DNA from: UBA4582 sp964228885
GTDB lineage: Bacteria; Pseudomonadota; Gammaproteobacteria; Pseudomonadales; Azotimanducaceae
Direction: 5' to 3'
Assembly (NCBI GenBank): GCA_964228885.1
Contig: CAXRCG010000015.1
Coordinates: 1 to 64,000, forward strand
Length of the DNA stretch: 64,000 nucleotides
Below the pieces are notes generated by a model, which saw nothing but the letters and a program-made list of their open reading frames with translations, had not been told where the DNA came from and ran no database searches. The position numbers and the translations under genes are program-made. Positions 53,426-61,615 of the stretch are shown here, piece after piece; positions within the stretch are counted from its first letter, which is position 1, and each line of letters starts with the position of its first letter.

Positions 53426-53971
53426 ATGAAGTTAAGCTGGTCGCACGCGGTACTCAATGTTCAGGATATGGAAAAAATGTTGGCGTTTTATACCGGCGTG
53501 CTCGGATTTACGATCAGTGACCGGGGCGAGCTTGCTCCAAATTCACCCGAGATCGTGTTTATGAGCAATTCTCCGGATGAGCACCACCAAATTGCCTTGC
53601 TTGCGATGCGAGAGGGCGAGACTTCCGGCAATCCACTAAATCATCTCGCTTTCCGAGTTGAGACATTTGATGATGTGAAGGGGTTGCATGAACAGCTCTC
53701 CTCGAGACAGGATATAAAAACATTGCCTTTATCCCACGGTAACACACTATCTTTATACTTTAATGACCCGGAGGGAAATGGGTTAGAGGTGTTCTGGGAT
53801 ACGCCATGGCATGTGAGTCAACCCCAGGGCAAAGTCTGGGATACCAGTCTTGATCGTGAAACAGCTCTTGCCTGGGTTGAGGATAACTTTAAGGAAGACC
53901 CCAGTTTCTCTCATCACAGGGACGCCGATGCTGCCTTCGTTAATCGGGGCGAGTATCATCAGGAAGACTAG
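53426..53971 (+). CDS. VOC-fold protein (extradiol dioxygenase/glyoxalase type)
   Basis: 181 residues from the ATG at 53426, with AGAGGA upstream. Two beta-alpha-beta-beta-beta modules are visible. Metal ligands would be His7 (SHAVLNV), His in NHLAFRV and Glu in GNGLEVFWD, the two-His-one-Glu set of extradiol dioxygenases and glyoxalases. FYTGVLGF is the usual N-terminal strand-helix motif. It is smaller than full two-domain extradiol dioxygenases, so ring cleavage is possible but not shown. It diverges from the dienoate hydratase and is convergent with the thiolase-like gene. Confidence 0.82.
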   Translation: MKLSWSHAVLNVQDMEKMLAFYTGVLGFTISDRGELAPNSPEIVFMSNSPDEHHQIALLAMREGETSGNPLNHLAFRVETFDDVKGLHEQLSSRQDIKTLPLSHGNTLSLYFNDPEGNGLEVFWDTPWHVSQPQGKVWDTSLDRETALAWVEDNFKEDPSFSHHRDADAAFVNRGEYHQED

Positions 53972-53989
53972 CCGTCTATCAATGTTGCT

Positions 53990-55477
53990 TTAATCGAGCG
54001 CAAAGAACTGCCGACCCAATTCTGCGTCCCAACTTAATTCCCCAAGCTGACCTATTGGGTCGATCGCGAGAAGCTCCGGGGCAACTGCAGCCGGATCTCT
54101 GGCGTTGGCAATAGCGCGTTCTCCAGCCGCAGTATCGAGAATATAAATTACATTAGTGGGTTCTCCTTCGCGGTTGTACTCGATGGTGTAGGTTGCAATA
54201 GTGCAGGTGCCCGACGCCTCCATCGCAATGGGCACCTCCTGATCGCCGGTCCTGAGCCTATAAACCGTTGTTCCCGTTGCCTCACTCGGCACTTTGTCGG
54301 CAGCGGCAAGGATGGTTGCTGTGTGTTTGGTGTTTGCCATCCCTACGCCGGTAATCATGATCAGTTCTTCAGGGTTGTCACGAAGGTGTTGAACAGCGGT
54401 TGCGAGAGAGTGCATCACATAGTTATTGCCGGGTCCGCCGCCGTATGCCAGCCCACCAGTGATGCTGAATGGTCTAGGATCATTCGTTGATATTTCAAGT
54501 GTGTCGAGGGCAAGTTCTACCGGTACGGGAAAGCAACTGTAAAAATCGAAGGCATCGATATCCTCGACGCTGACCCCCGCGCTGGTCAGCGCCGCTTCGA
54601 ATGCGACTTCCATAGCGATACAAGTCGACAGAGACCGTCTTTGCATAGGATTCCATACTTCCTCCGCTCCGGCGCCACCGAGGACAGCTGCCGCCTGCGA
54701 CCTCTTGCCTGAGGCTTCGAGATATTTTTCTGAAACGACCACTATCGCGGCTGCCTGATCGACGTCCATTATCGCGTTCATACGCTTGGTGTAAGGGTAA
54801 GAGATCATTCGATTGTCAGGAGTGACCTCGCTAATGTCATCAACAGAGGGTGCATTTTGAAACCAGGCGTGGGGATTGTTCTCGGCCACTAGTGCATTCT
54901 TGTGTAGTAGGTTGGCCGCGATACGAATCTGCTCCTCAGCACTGTGTCCGCTTGCGGCACGCATCGCATTTTCCAGTATTGGAAATGACTGGATTGGCAA
55001 GCGAAGACCATGTTGAGCTTCCCATTCCGAAGTGAAAGGTTTCTGACCACGCATCGCGAGGACGCTTTTGTCTCTGGCAGGCCAATCAAGTTCTTTTCCA
55101 GCACGGGTTGCCTTGCGCCTCGTGCGCATGGCTTCAGCACCGAAGATCACTGCGATGTCGATTTCGCCGGCATCAATAGCGATAGCAATCTCATGGATCA
55201 AATCCTGAGGCGTTGTGCCGCCGCCGGGTAACCAGAATTCCCTGACATCTTTCTGGCAACCAATATCTGCAGCAACGCTTTTCGCCAAGTCGGGATAGGT
55301 CCAGCTTAACGGGTCGACGCAGCCGACTGCGTCCACCGAGGACGGTGCGATACCTGCATCCAACAGGGCGGCGAGAGCGATGTCACTCATCAATTTTTTC
55401 GGATGGTCGGTCGCGTCCACGTCATGAAAACTTTTCTGAGCCTGACCAAGCAGGTAAGCGTTTACAGATGCTGTCAT
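53990..55477 (-). CDS. Thiolase-superfamily protein lacking the N-terminal nucleophile Cys
   Basis: 495 residues. The order resembles SCP2/acetyl-CoA acetyltransferase-like thiolases with an extra C-terminal ~100-residue domain (from about QEVPIAMEAS). At the place of the nucleophile Cys the sequence is EFWLPGGGTTPQDLI, so no Cys is available. Later elements DAFDFYSCFPVPVELALD and GGLAYGGGPGNNYVMH match the family's second half, with a Cys and a His. Such Cys-less members include aldolases working with partner proteins in steroid degradation. No DUF35 partner gene is seen beside it. The AGGACAAG site precedes the ATG. Confidence 0.83.
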   Translation of the reverse strand: MTASVNAYLLGQAQKSFHDVDATDHPKKLMSDIALAALLDAGIAPSSVDAVGCVDPLSWTYPDLAKSVAADIGCQKDVREFWLPGGGTTPQDLIHEIAIAIDAGEIDIAVIFGAEAMRTRRKATRAGKELDWPARDKSVLAMRGQKPFTSEWEAQHGLRLPIQSFPILENAMRAASGHSAEEQIRIAANLLHKNALVAENNPHAWFQNAPSVDDISEVTPDNRMISYPYTKRMNAIMDVDQAAAIVVVSEKYLEASGKRSQAAAVLGGAGAEEVWNPMQRRSLSTCIAMEVAFEAALTSAGVSVEDIDAFDFYSCFPVPVELALDTLEISTNDPRPFSITGGLAYGGGPGNNYVMHSLATAVQHLRDNPEELIMITGVGMANTKHTATILAAADKVPSEATGTTVYRLRTGDQEVPIAMEASGTCTIATYTIEYNREGEPTNVIYILDTAAGERAIANARDPAAVAPELLAIDPIGQLGELSWDAELGRQFFALD

Positions 55478-55693
55478 ATTTTTCTTGTCCTGAATTGTGT
55501 GAACCGGTCGATTGATTTGAGGTAAGCCGGCTTGCTCGTTTTCTGCCGGGTAAATGCTAGTGGGTCGAACATAACATTGGATAGAGGAGGTTGGCTAACT
55601 GCTTTAGTTTCTTTTGTAGAATTTGGTATAGTCCAGCCCTTTATTAATTACAGCTATTGGAACACCCTCAGGCTGCCACATCGGAGACCAGCA

Positions 55694-56344
55694 ATGCCAA
55701 CACTTCACGGCTTTTCATACAGCAATTATTACAACATGCCCAAGCATGCACTCTTATACAAAGGCGTTGCCTTTGAAGAGGATCTTGTATACCCCAGTGC
55801 CGCCGGCTATAACGAGTTAAGTCCTGCGCTCAAGGTGCCAAGCTTGACAACGGATGATGGTGAGCACCTGTCCGAGGCTGCGGTGCTCTGTGAATATATT
55901 GAAGACGCCTATCCTGAGAAACCGCTTTTTCCCAGAGAGCCTGTTGCCCGTAACCGGGTTCGTCAGCTGATGCACATGGCAGAGCTTTATCTTGAATTGC
56001 CTTTCAGAAGGCTCCTTCCGTTCAGTTTTAGTGGTCAGAAAGCGCCTGAACAGATACTCAATGAAGTTAACGGCGTGGTAGACAGAGGCGTTAACAGCAT
56101 GAATGCATTGGCAAGTTTTTCGCCCTGGGTGCTGGGTGACACCTTTACTATGGCAGACATTTATTTGTATTACTGTCTGTCCGTAGCAGACATGGGTAGT
56201 GCAATGTCAGGGATTGATCTCAATGCCAGGATCAGTGGACTTGCAGAATGGCGTGCTGCTTTCGCGGAGGATCCGGTGAGTGAAAGAGTCGCAGCGGATA
56301 CAGCAGCGAACCGTGATAGTTTCTTTGCATACATCAAGGGCTAG
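55694..56344 (+). CDS. Glutathione S-transferase family protein
   Basis: 216 residues from the ATG at 55694, with GGAGA upstream; an in-frame start at 55532 would add an unrelated 54 residues. The thioredoxin-like N-terminal domain has HGFSYSNYYNMPKHALLYKG (with Ser/Tyr near the thiol site) and KVPSLTTDDGEHLSEAAVLCEYIED, whose cis-Pro and SEA bind glutathione. The helical C-terminal domain has PWVLGDTFTMADIYLYYCL. It starts a plus-strand run with the CoA-transferase and crotonase, consistent with detoxification or a dehalogenase/etherase-type step. Substrate unknown. Confidence 0.85.
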   Translation: MPTLHGFSYSNYYNMPKHALLYKGVAFEEDLVYPSAAGYNELSPALKVPSLTTDDGEHLSEAAVLCEYIEDAYPEKPLFPREPVARNRVRQLMHMAELYLELPFRRLLPFSFSGQKAPEQILNEVNGVVDRGVNSMNALASFSPWVLGDTFTMADIYLYYCLSVADMGSAMSGIDLNARISGLAEWRAAFAEDPVSERVAADTAANRDSFFAYIKG

Positions 56345-56469
56345 GTAGGTCTCATCAGCTTGTCAGCCAGAATGTAGACGCACGAGGTGTTAAGTATGTT
56401 TGGATAAATGAACGGTAAACTGGCAAAACTGATTGATGAAGATCCGAAGTAAAACGGTGGAGCAAGCGA

Positions 56470-57648
56470 ATGAGTAACGTTGAAAAACGCCCCGGTGCAC
56501 TCGATGGTATTCGAGTGATCGATTTGTCCTCAGGATTGATGGGACCATTAGCTTGTAGAATGCTTGCTGACCACGGTGCTGATGTGATTCAAGTTGTGCC
56601 GCCCTCTGCGCCGACGTCAGTGTTGGGGGATGCAACCGGGATGGGTGGCATATCCCTTGATATTCATAGAAACAAACGTAGTGTCAAGCTCGACCTGAAG
56701 TCAGAGCAGGGCAAAGCGGCTTTATGGGAGTTGATCGCATCCGCAGATGTCTTGGTAAGTAATATGCGGGCGGCCGCGCTAAACCGACTTGGTTTTTCCG
56801 CGACTGAGGTTCGATCTAAACACCCGAGCCTGATCTACTGCCTTGCCAATGGTTACGGTGAAGACGGGCCCTACGCTGATAGGGCCGCTTATGATGATGC
56901 CATACAGGCGTTGTCTGGTTTTGCCGGTTTATCTGCCCGCTTAACAGGCAAGCCTACCTACGCGCCGTCAGTGATTGTAGACAAAACCTGTTGTTTGGTA
57001 GTTGTGCAGGCAGTGATGGCTGCCTTGCTGTTTCGCCAGACCAGTGGTGAAGGCCAAACAATCAATGTCCCCATGTTTGAGACGATGGCGTCATTTAATT
57101 TGATTGAACATTTTCGCGGTGCTGCGCTGGTGCCTCCTAAGGGTACGGTTGGTTATTCGAGATTGCTAAATCCGGAGCGTCGCCCTTATGAGAGTGCTGA
57201 TGGTTGGGTTGCCATTCTGCCCTACACCGAAAGTAACTGGCGCGATTTTTTTAACATTATTGGGACGCCAGATGTGTTGAACGATCAGCGATTTGCGACG
57301 CATAATTTGCGCATGACGAATATTGAAACGTTATACGGGCTGGTGGCAAAAGCAGCGCCTTCGCGGACAACACAACAGTGGCTTGATATCTGTGATGCGC
57401 ACTCCATTCCTTGTAATCCCGTGCTTGACCTTGAAGATCTGCTCGAAGACCCTCATCTGCAGGCGGTCGACTTTATGCAGGTTGTTGAGCATCCATCTGT
57501 TGGTTCTTATCGCTCAGTGCGTGATCCAGTAAAATACGAGAAATTGTCTACTTCGCTGAGGCGACACGCGCCAATTCCCGGTGAACACACAAATGAGGTC
57601 ATGAAGTCTCTGGGATGGTCCGAAGCGCGGATTAATTCCCTGCAATAA
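56470..57648 (+). CDS. CaiB/BaiF family III CoA-transferase
   Basis: 392 residues. GIRVIDLSSGLMGPLACRMLADHGADVIQV is the N-terminal fold signature, NKRSVKLDLKS follows, and Asp142 in RAAYDDAIQ is the catalytic residue. GGAG precedes the ATG by 9 nt. It follows the GST gene by 125 nt and precedes a crotonase on the same strand. It would activate the pathway acid by taking CoA from another thioester. Exact acid unknown. Confidence 0.9.
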   Translation: MSNVEKRPGALDGIRVIDLSSGLMGPLACRMLADHGADVIQVVPPSAPTSVLGDATGMGGISLDIHRNKRSVKLDLKSEQGKAALWELIASADVLVSNMRAAALNRLGFSATEVRSKHPSLIYCLANGYGEDGPYADRAAYDDAIQALSGFAGLSARLTGKPTYAPSVIVDKTCCLVVVQAVMAALLFRQTSGEGQTINVPMFETMASFNLIEHFRGAALVPPKGTVGYSRLLNPERRPYESADGWVAILPYTESNWRDFFNIIGTPDVLNDQRFATHNLRMTNIETLYGLVAKAAPSRTTQQWLDICDAHSIPCNPVLDLEDLLEDPHLQAVDFMQVVEHPSVGSYRSVRDPVKYEKLSTSLRRHAPIPGEHTNEVMKSLGWSEARINSLQ

Positions 57649-57776
57649 AGACAGTTCAATCAGCCTAATAAGTTTTGAGAACGTCGATTTTGATCGAGGG
57701 TTTGACAAAGTTTGAGTGAGTTTGGAAACTTCAGGTTGATCCAGACAGAATGCGAGCGTTACGAACTGAGGGCAAA

Positions 57777-58514
57777 ATGTTGTTACAAACCAATCTTGAA
57801 GCAGGTGTGCGCACTGTCACTATGAATCGGCCTGAAAAGCGAAACGCCATGACCGATGCAATGTTAGAGCAGCTGATGGAGGCCTTTACCTCTGAGCCTG
57901 ATGCAGATGAGCGGGTGACTGTGCTGCGCGGCGCAGGTCCCTCTTTTTGCGCAGGGCGAGATATTGGGCAAGACATGTTGGTAGATATTGAACCGGTGTT
58001 TCATGCTGTTGAGCATTATCCTTTACCCGTTGTTGCGGCGGTTCAGGGCAATGCCATCGCTGGTGGTTGCGAGATCGCACTGCATTGTGATTTTGTGGTT
58101 GCAATGAGTAATGCCCGGTTTGGCATGTCACTCGCGCAAATCGGCATGGCGCCAACCTGGTTTCTCGCCAAGAAACTCCTTGAGGTCGCGGGTCCCGTGG
58201 GCGCGAGAGAAATTTTACTATTAGGAGACCCGATTGCAGCGATGCGGATGTATGAGTTGGGCATGATTTCTCACATTGCTGACGAATCAAACTTTGAGAC
58301 AACCCTCAATGGTATCGTGCAACGACTGGTTTCTAATGCGCCGTTGTCACTGAAAGCGATAAAAGCATTACTGCTTCGAGAGATGACATTTCGGGATGGT
58401 ATCGAACACGCTGATGTCGACGCGCTGGCGAGAGCCGCAAGCAGATCCGAAGACGCAAAGGAAGGGAAGGCAGCGCGGCTTGCTAAGCGCGACCCTGCAT
58501 TCAAAGGACACTGA
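57777..58514 (+). CDS. Enoyl-CoA hydratase/isomerase (crotonase) with one catalytic Glu replaced
   Basis: 245 residues from the ATG at 57777, with GAGGGC upstream; a start at 57750 adds nine residues. The oxyanion segments are SFCAGRDIG and GNAIAGGCEIALHCD, with the first Glu in GGCE. In the second position the sequence is GMSLAQIGM, so the usual second Glu is replaced. Hydration is thus less certain than isomerisation, hydrolysis or retro-Claisen activity. It is the last gene of the plus-strand run and is convergent with the acyl-CoA dehydrogenase, separated by one base. Confidence 0.87.
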   Translation: MLLQTNLEAGVRTVTMNRPEKRNAMTDAMLEQLMEAFTSEPDADERVTVLRGAGPSFCAGRDIGQDMLVDIEPVFHAVEHYPLPVVAAVQGNAIAGGCEIALHCDFVVAMSNARFGMSLAQIGMAPTWFLAKKLLEVAGPVGAREILLLGDPIAAMRMYELGMISHIADESNFETTLNGIVQRLVSNAPLSLKAIKALLLREMTFRDGIEHADVDALARAASRSEDAKEGKAARLAKRDPAFKGH

Positions 58515-58515
58515 C

Positions 58516-59682
58516 TCAACGTAGTGACTCACCCAGTAGTTCTCGGGCAATCACGTGACGCTGTACCTCGCTTGGACCCTCGCCAATTCTGCGAATGCGC
58601 ATTTCTCTGAACCAGCGCTCGAGAGGTAGGTCTTTGGCAACCCCGAGTCCGCCGAACATCTGCATGCAGCGATCAACTACCCGACCTCCAGCTTCAGTTG
58701 CGACCAATTTCGCCATCGCGGCCTCTTTTCGAAAACCCTCACCATTGTCCGCTTTTGCAGCCGCTTCCAGCGTTATCCAGGTGGCTGGTTTGATGTCTAT
58801 TTCATTGTCTACCAGCATCCACTGTATTGCCTGCCGTGATGACAAAGGGGCGCCGAAGGTTTCTCTTTGAGGCACATATTCGAGTGCCATTTCCTGAGCC
58901 TTGATCGCAACACCTAGGCAGCCTGCAGCATAGGGGATGCGCTGCCGGGTGAGTCTATGGCTGGCAATCGCAAATCCCTTGTTTACCTCACCAAGTATGT
59001 TTGCATGAGGGACACGCATGTCTTCAAATTGTAGTTCGGTCGCATAGTGTGCAGAGCGAAGAGTATGAACAACACGGCGCACGTGAAAACCGGGATTGTC
59101 GGTATCGACAATAAAGCAGGTGACGCCGTTGCGACCCTTGTCTTTATCCGTGCGAGCGAACACCAGCCCGTAGTCTGCCTTGTCGGCGCCGCTGATCCAT
59201 AACTTGCCACCGTTGATGATCCAGTCGTCGCCATCCCGCTCCGCTTTTGTTTGGATTGCTCGCGCTGGATCAGAGCCGCCTGATGGTTCAGACAATCCGA
59301 AGAAACCGCGCTTCTCGCCCCGCAGTGTCGGGAACAGATACTGCTCTTTCTGTTCATCCGTTGCCTCGAATAGTTGCGCCAAACCGGCTCCGCCAAAAGT
59401 GCCATAACAGGGCGCATACAAACCAGCGCGATGCTGTGACATTTCAATGGCGATCAGTGTGGACGTCATCAAATCAATGTCTGGCCCGCCGTATTCAGCT
59501 GGAATACCAAGTCCGTAGAGGCCCATTGCTTTTGTCTTTTCAATCAGGCGGTCACGATCTGCGGGGTCAAGTTCATCAGCGTCCGGGTCAAGATTGAGTT
59601 CTAACGGTACAATTTCTTCGCGCACGAATTTTCGAACCATGCCGGTGATCAGTTCCTGTTCTTGTGTCATTTCCAGTTTCAT
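58516..59682 (-). CDS. Acyl-CoA dehydrogenase
   Basis: 388 residues. YGGPDIDLMT, GFFGLSEPSGGSDP, WISGADKADYG, and the C-terminal MQMFGGLGVAKDLPLERWFREMRI then IGEGPSEVQR, in which the Glu of GEG corresponds to the canonical catalytic base. It oxidises an acyl-CoA with FAD. Its ATG overlaps the stop of the preceding 107-residue gene as ATGA, so translation is coupled. GGAGG sits about 10 nt upstream. It is convergent with the crotonase and probably works in the same degradation route. Confidence 0.92.
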   Translation of the reverse strand: MKLEMTQEQELITGMVRKFVREEIVPLELNLDPDADELDPADRDRLIEKTKAMGLYGLGIPAEYGGPDIDLMTSTLIAIEMSQHRAGLYAPCYGTFGGAGLAQLFEATDEQKEQYLFPTLRGEKRGFFGLSEPSGGSDPARAIQTKAERDGDDWIINGGKLWISGADKADYGLVFARTDKDKGRNGVTCFIVDTDNPGFHVRRVVHTLRSAHYATELQFEDMRVPHANILGEVNKGFAIASHRLTRQRIPYAAGCLGVAIKAQEMALEYVPQRETFGAPLSSRQAIQWMLVDNEIDIKPATWITLEAAAKADNGEGFRKEAAMAKLVATEAGGRVVDRCMQMFGGLGVAKDLPLERWFREMRIRRIGEGPSEVQRHVIARELLGESLR

Positions 59683-60002
59683 GACGGGCTAAGCCTCCCA
59701 AGGGTGATTTGCTCGTTGTATGGCGGGAGCGTGCCATGGTCTGCAATATGAGCCATAAGCAACTCCCGATAACGCGTGTGATATGCGGTTGTGATTTCGA
59801 ACCGGAACGCGGCAATCTCTGAATATTTCTCCAGCGCTAACGCGACCTCGCCTTTGAGGCCAAACTGGCTTTTACCACCCGCGAAGCCGATGAACACTAC
59901 TTCGTGTTGAACATTCGCTAATTGAAAAACACCGAGATTACCTTTCAAACTGGTAAGCACCTCACTTACCGGTATCCAGTCTTTTGTTAGTCGTACCGCC
60001 AT
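59679..60002 (-). CDS. Small conserved-looking protein of unknown function
   Basis: 107 residues: a short alpha/beta protein with VFQLANVQHEVVFIGFAGGKSQFGLKG and AAFRFEITTAYHTRYRELLMAHIADHGTLP. I do not recognise the family with confidence; the strand followed by VVFIGFAGG and the later helix recall a GIY-YIG-like core, but this is weak. GAGGA lies 8 nt before the ATG. It is translationally coupled to the acyl-CoA dehydrogenase, suggesting a role with it. It is 32 nt downstream of the RdhA-like gene. Confidence 0.8.
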   Translation of the reverse strand: MAVRLTKDWIPVSEVLTSLKGNLGVFQLANVQHEVVFIGFAGGKSQFGLKGEVALALEKYSEIAAFRFEITTAYHTRYRELLMAHIADHGTLPPYNEQITLGRLSPS

Positions 60003-60034
60003 GTTTAATCCTCGCGAATATACAATCTAGTTGT

Positions 60035-61255
60035 TCAACTTTTTTGAGCCCACCACCCGCCAGATCTCTGCCTCGATCGATCGGCAACCTGATCGTCAAG
60101 CCATAGCGCCAGTTTTCGAAAACGGGAACTGGCAAGCTTATGCCAGAACCTGTGATACCAGCGACTCATCGTTCGCCTAACTGGTCGGTTATAAGGACAG
60201 GCCCGAATGCAGATAGAGCAATCGGAATTCTGGTTGGCCCAAAATTTGAAGCATTTCTCGGCATCAGTGGTCCATTTTACGACACCAATCAGGTTGGAGC
60301 GATTAAGCACTTGGTCATTTTGCTCGCCATGAGGTATGGCCTTGGGAGGACAGGCTGAGGCGCAACGATCACAGATGTCACAAAACTCTTTTACACCAAA
60401 TTTCTTTGGTTTGCTGGCAACTAATGGCATATCGGTAAAAATTTTCCCAAGTCGTAAGCGTGGACCAAATTCTTCCGTGATTAATAAACCATGACGACCC
60501 ACTTCACCTAATCCTGCTTGAACAGCCAAAGGCACAGCTAAAGCAGAGTCATTCATGGTTGCGTAGGCTCTGTAGCCGAGATTGCGGATATACTGCGCCA
60601 AGGTGAGTAGCGTTATCGTATCGTAACCATAGCCCATGCCGGTTGCGGAACCTGCCAGCGCTGAAGGTACTGTTTTTGTTAAGTCAGCATCCATAGCCTC
60701 ACCGGTGACAATAACATGGGGCAGGTCGTCTGGCAGGGACAAGGGTTTCGACTTTTTTGTTTTGTCACAAAATGCTTCGGAATAGACCCACCTTTCATCA
60801 TAGTCGCATACCCCAATCAGGTCTGCACCGCAGAAACGTGAAACCTTTTTTAAGTCGTTAGTTGCTTGTTGTGCGGATTCAAATGGGTAAGGTTCTGGCC
60901 AGCCCTCATCGTGCAGTGAGAAATGATCAAAGAAACCTTCTTTAAGCCCTTCGCTTTCGCGTTTTACGTCACGCAAGATGTTGGTGACATGCCAAGATGC
61001 ATTCCGCAAGGCGTAGTCACGCTGCGAAAAACCATCCGTTTTGCGTGAGCGGGCGTTCGGCATGTAGTAACCATGAAAGAATGCAGACGCTTTTTCCGAC
61101 ATGACTTCCTCATCCCACTCTGAACGACAGTAAATTTCATCGCGTTGACTGAACCGGGTAAAGGCGTCGGTCACTTTAAAGCCGGTGAGTTGATCAATAC
61201 TCCGCTTTGAGCGTTTTTCTGTTGCCAAACGGATGTTTTTGTCTAATTGAGCCAT
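60035..61255 (-). CDS. Reductive dehalogenase (RdhA)-like iron-sulfur protein, cytosolic
   Basis: 406 residues. The vitamin-B12-binding-type core contains GLGEVGRHGLLITEEFGPRLRLGKIFTDMPL (248-278), a pattern characteristic of RdhA and related corrinoid enzymes. Two 4Fe-4S motifs follow: Cys292/295/298/302 (CX2CX2CX3CP) and Cys335/346/349/353 (CX10CX2CX3CP), as in RdhA. There is no Tat signal and no RdhB anchor gene, so it is cytosolic like respiration-independent dehalogenases; unlike NpRdhA-type enzymes no reductase domain is fused. The short 406-residue length may exclude part of the corrinoid domain, and epoxyqueuosine-reductase-like activity is an alternative. Start at ATG 61255. Confidence 0.82.
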   Translation of the reverse strand: MAQLDKNIRLATEKRSKRSIDQLTGFKVTDAFTRFSQRDEIYCRSEWDEEVMSEKASAFFHGYYMPNARSRKTDGFSQRDYALRNASWHVTNILRDVKRESEGLKEGFFDHFSLHDEGWPEPYPFESAQQATNDLKKVSRFCGADLIGVCDYDERWVYSEAFCDKTKKSKPLSLPDDLPHVIVTGEAMDADLTKTVPSALAGSATGMGYGYDTITLLTLAQYIRNLGYRAYATMNDSALAVPLAVQAGLGEVGRHGLLITEEFGPRLRLGKIFTDMPLVASKPKKFGVKEFCDICDRCASACPPKAIPHGEQNDQVLNRSNLIGVVKWTTDAEKCFKFWANQNSDCSICIRACPYNRPVRRTMSRWYHRFWHKLASSRFRKLALWLDDQVADRSRQRSGGWWAQKS

Positions 61256-61261
61256 CGGAAT

Positions 61262-61471
61262 TCAGGACCCATAACCGGCTGGTTGAGAAATTTCCAAAAC
61301 AGAAGCTGAGTCTTGCTCACGCGGAGATACAATTAATTGTATATCTTGAGAATGACGACTCAGCGCGTCGAAGAAAGCATTGGTTTGCGCGCCAAGAATA
61401 CTAAAAAGTGTAGCTACGCCATGTTCGAACAATGATTGTATGATGCCGTCTGAGCGCGGGACTTCTTTCAC
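61262..61471 (-). pseudogene. N-terminal fragment of a ThDP-dependent (acetolactate-synthase-like) enzyme
   Basis: A 69-codon frame from ATG 61471 matches the pyrimidine-binding domain start of ThDP enzymes: an opening helix (GIIQSLFEHGVATLFSILG), GAQTNAFFDALSRH and QLIVSPREQDSA, with the Glu of REQ in the position that activates ThDP. Full enzymes have about 550 residues; here the frame stops at 61262 shortly before the RdhA-like ATG. It may be the remnant of a deleted gene. A separate small protein is less likely. Confidence 0.6.
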
Positions 61472-61477
61472 AGTTTC

Positions 61478-61504
61478 TACCTGTACCTTTTACGGGTATA
61501 GGTA
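61478..61504. promoter_or_regulatory. Candidate operator: 10-bp inverted repeat
   Basis: TACCTGTACC and GGTATAGGTA pair, with one G:T, around 7 nt. It lies in the divergent gap between the ThDP-enzyme fragment and the exported unknown protein. The ACC...GGT ends are seen in MerR-family operators; no regulator gene is adjacent, so the factor is unknown. Confidence 0.4.
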
Positions 61505-61615
61505 TCAGAATATCCCCTGTGGTTACACATTACAAAGCCGGCTTTGACTTGTTTCTTGAGGCAGATAAATGGCATTGTTGGAATCTGATAGAAAAGACAA
61601 ATTTTGGAGATCTAG

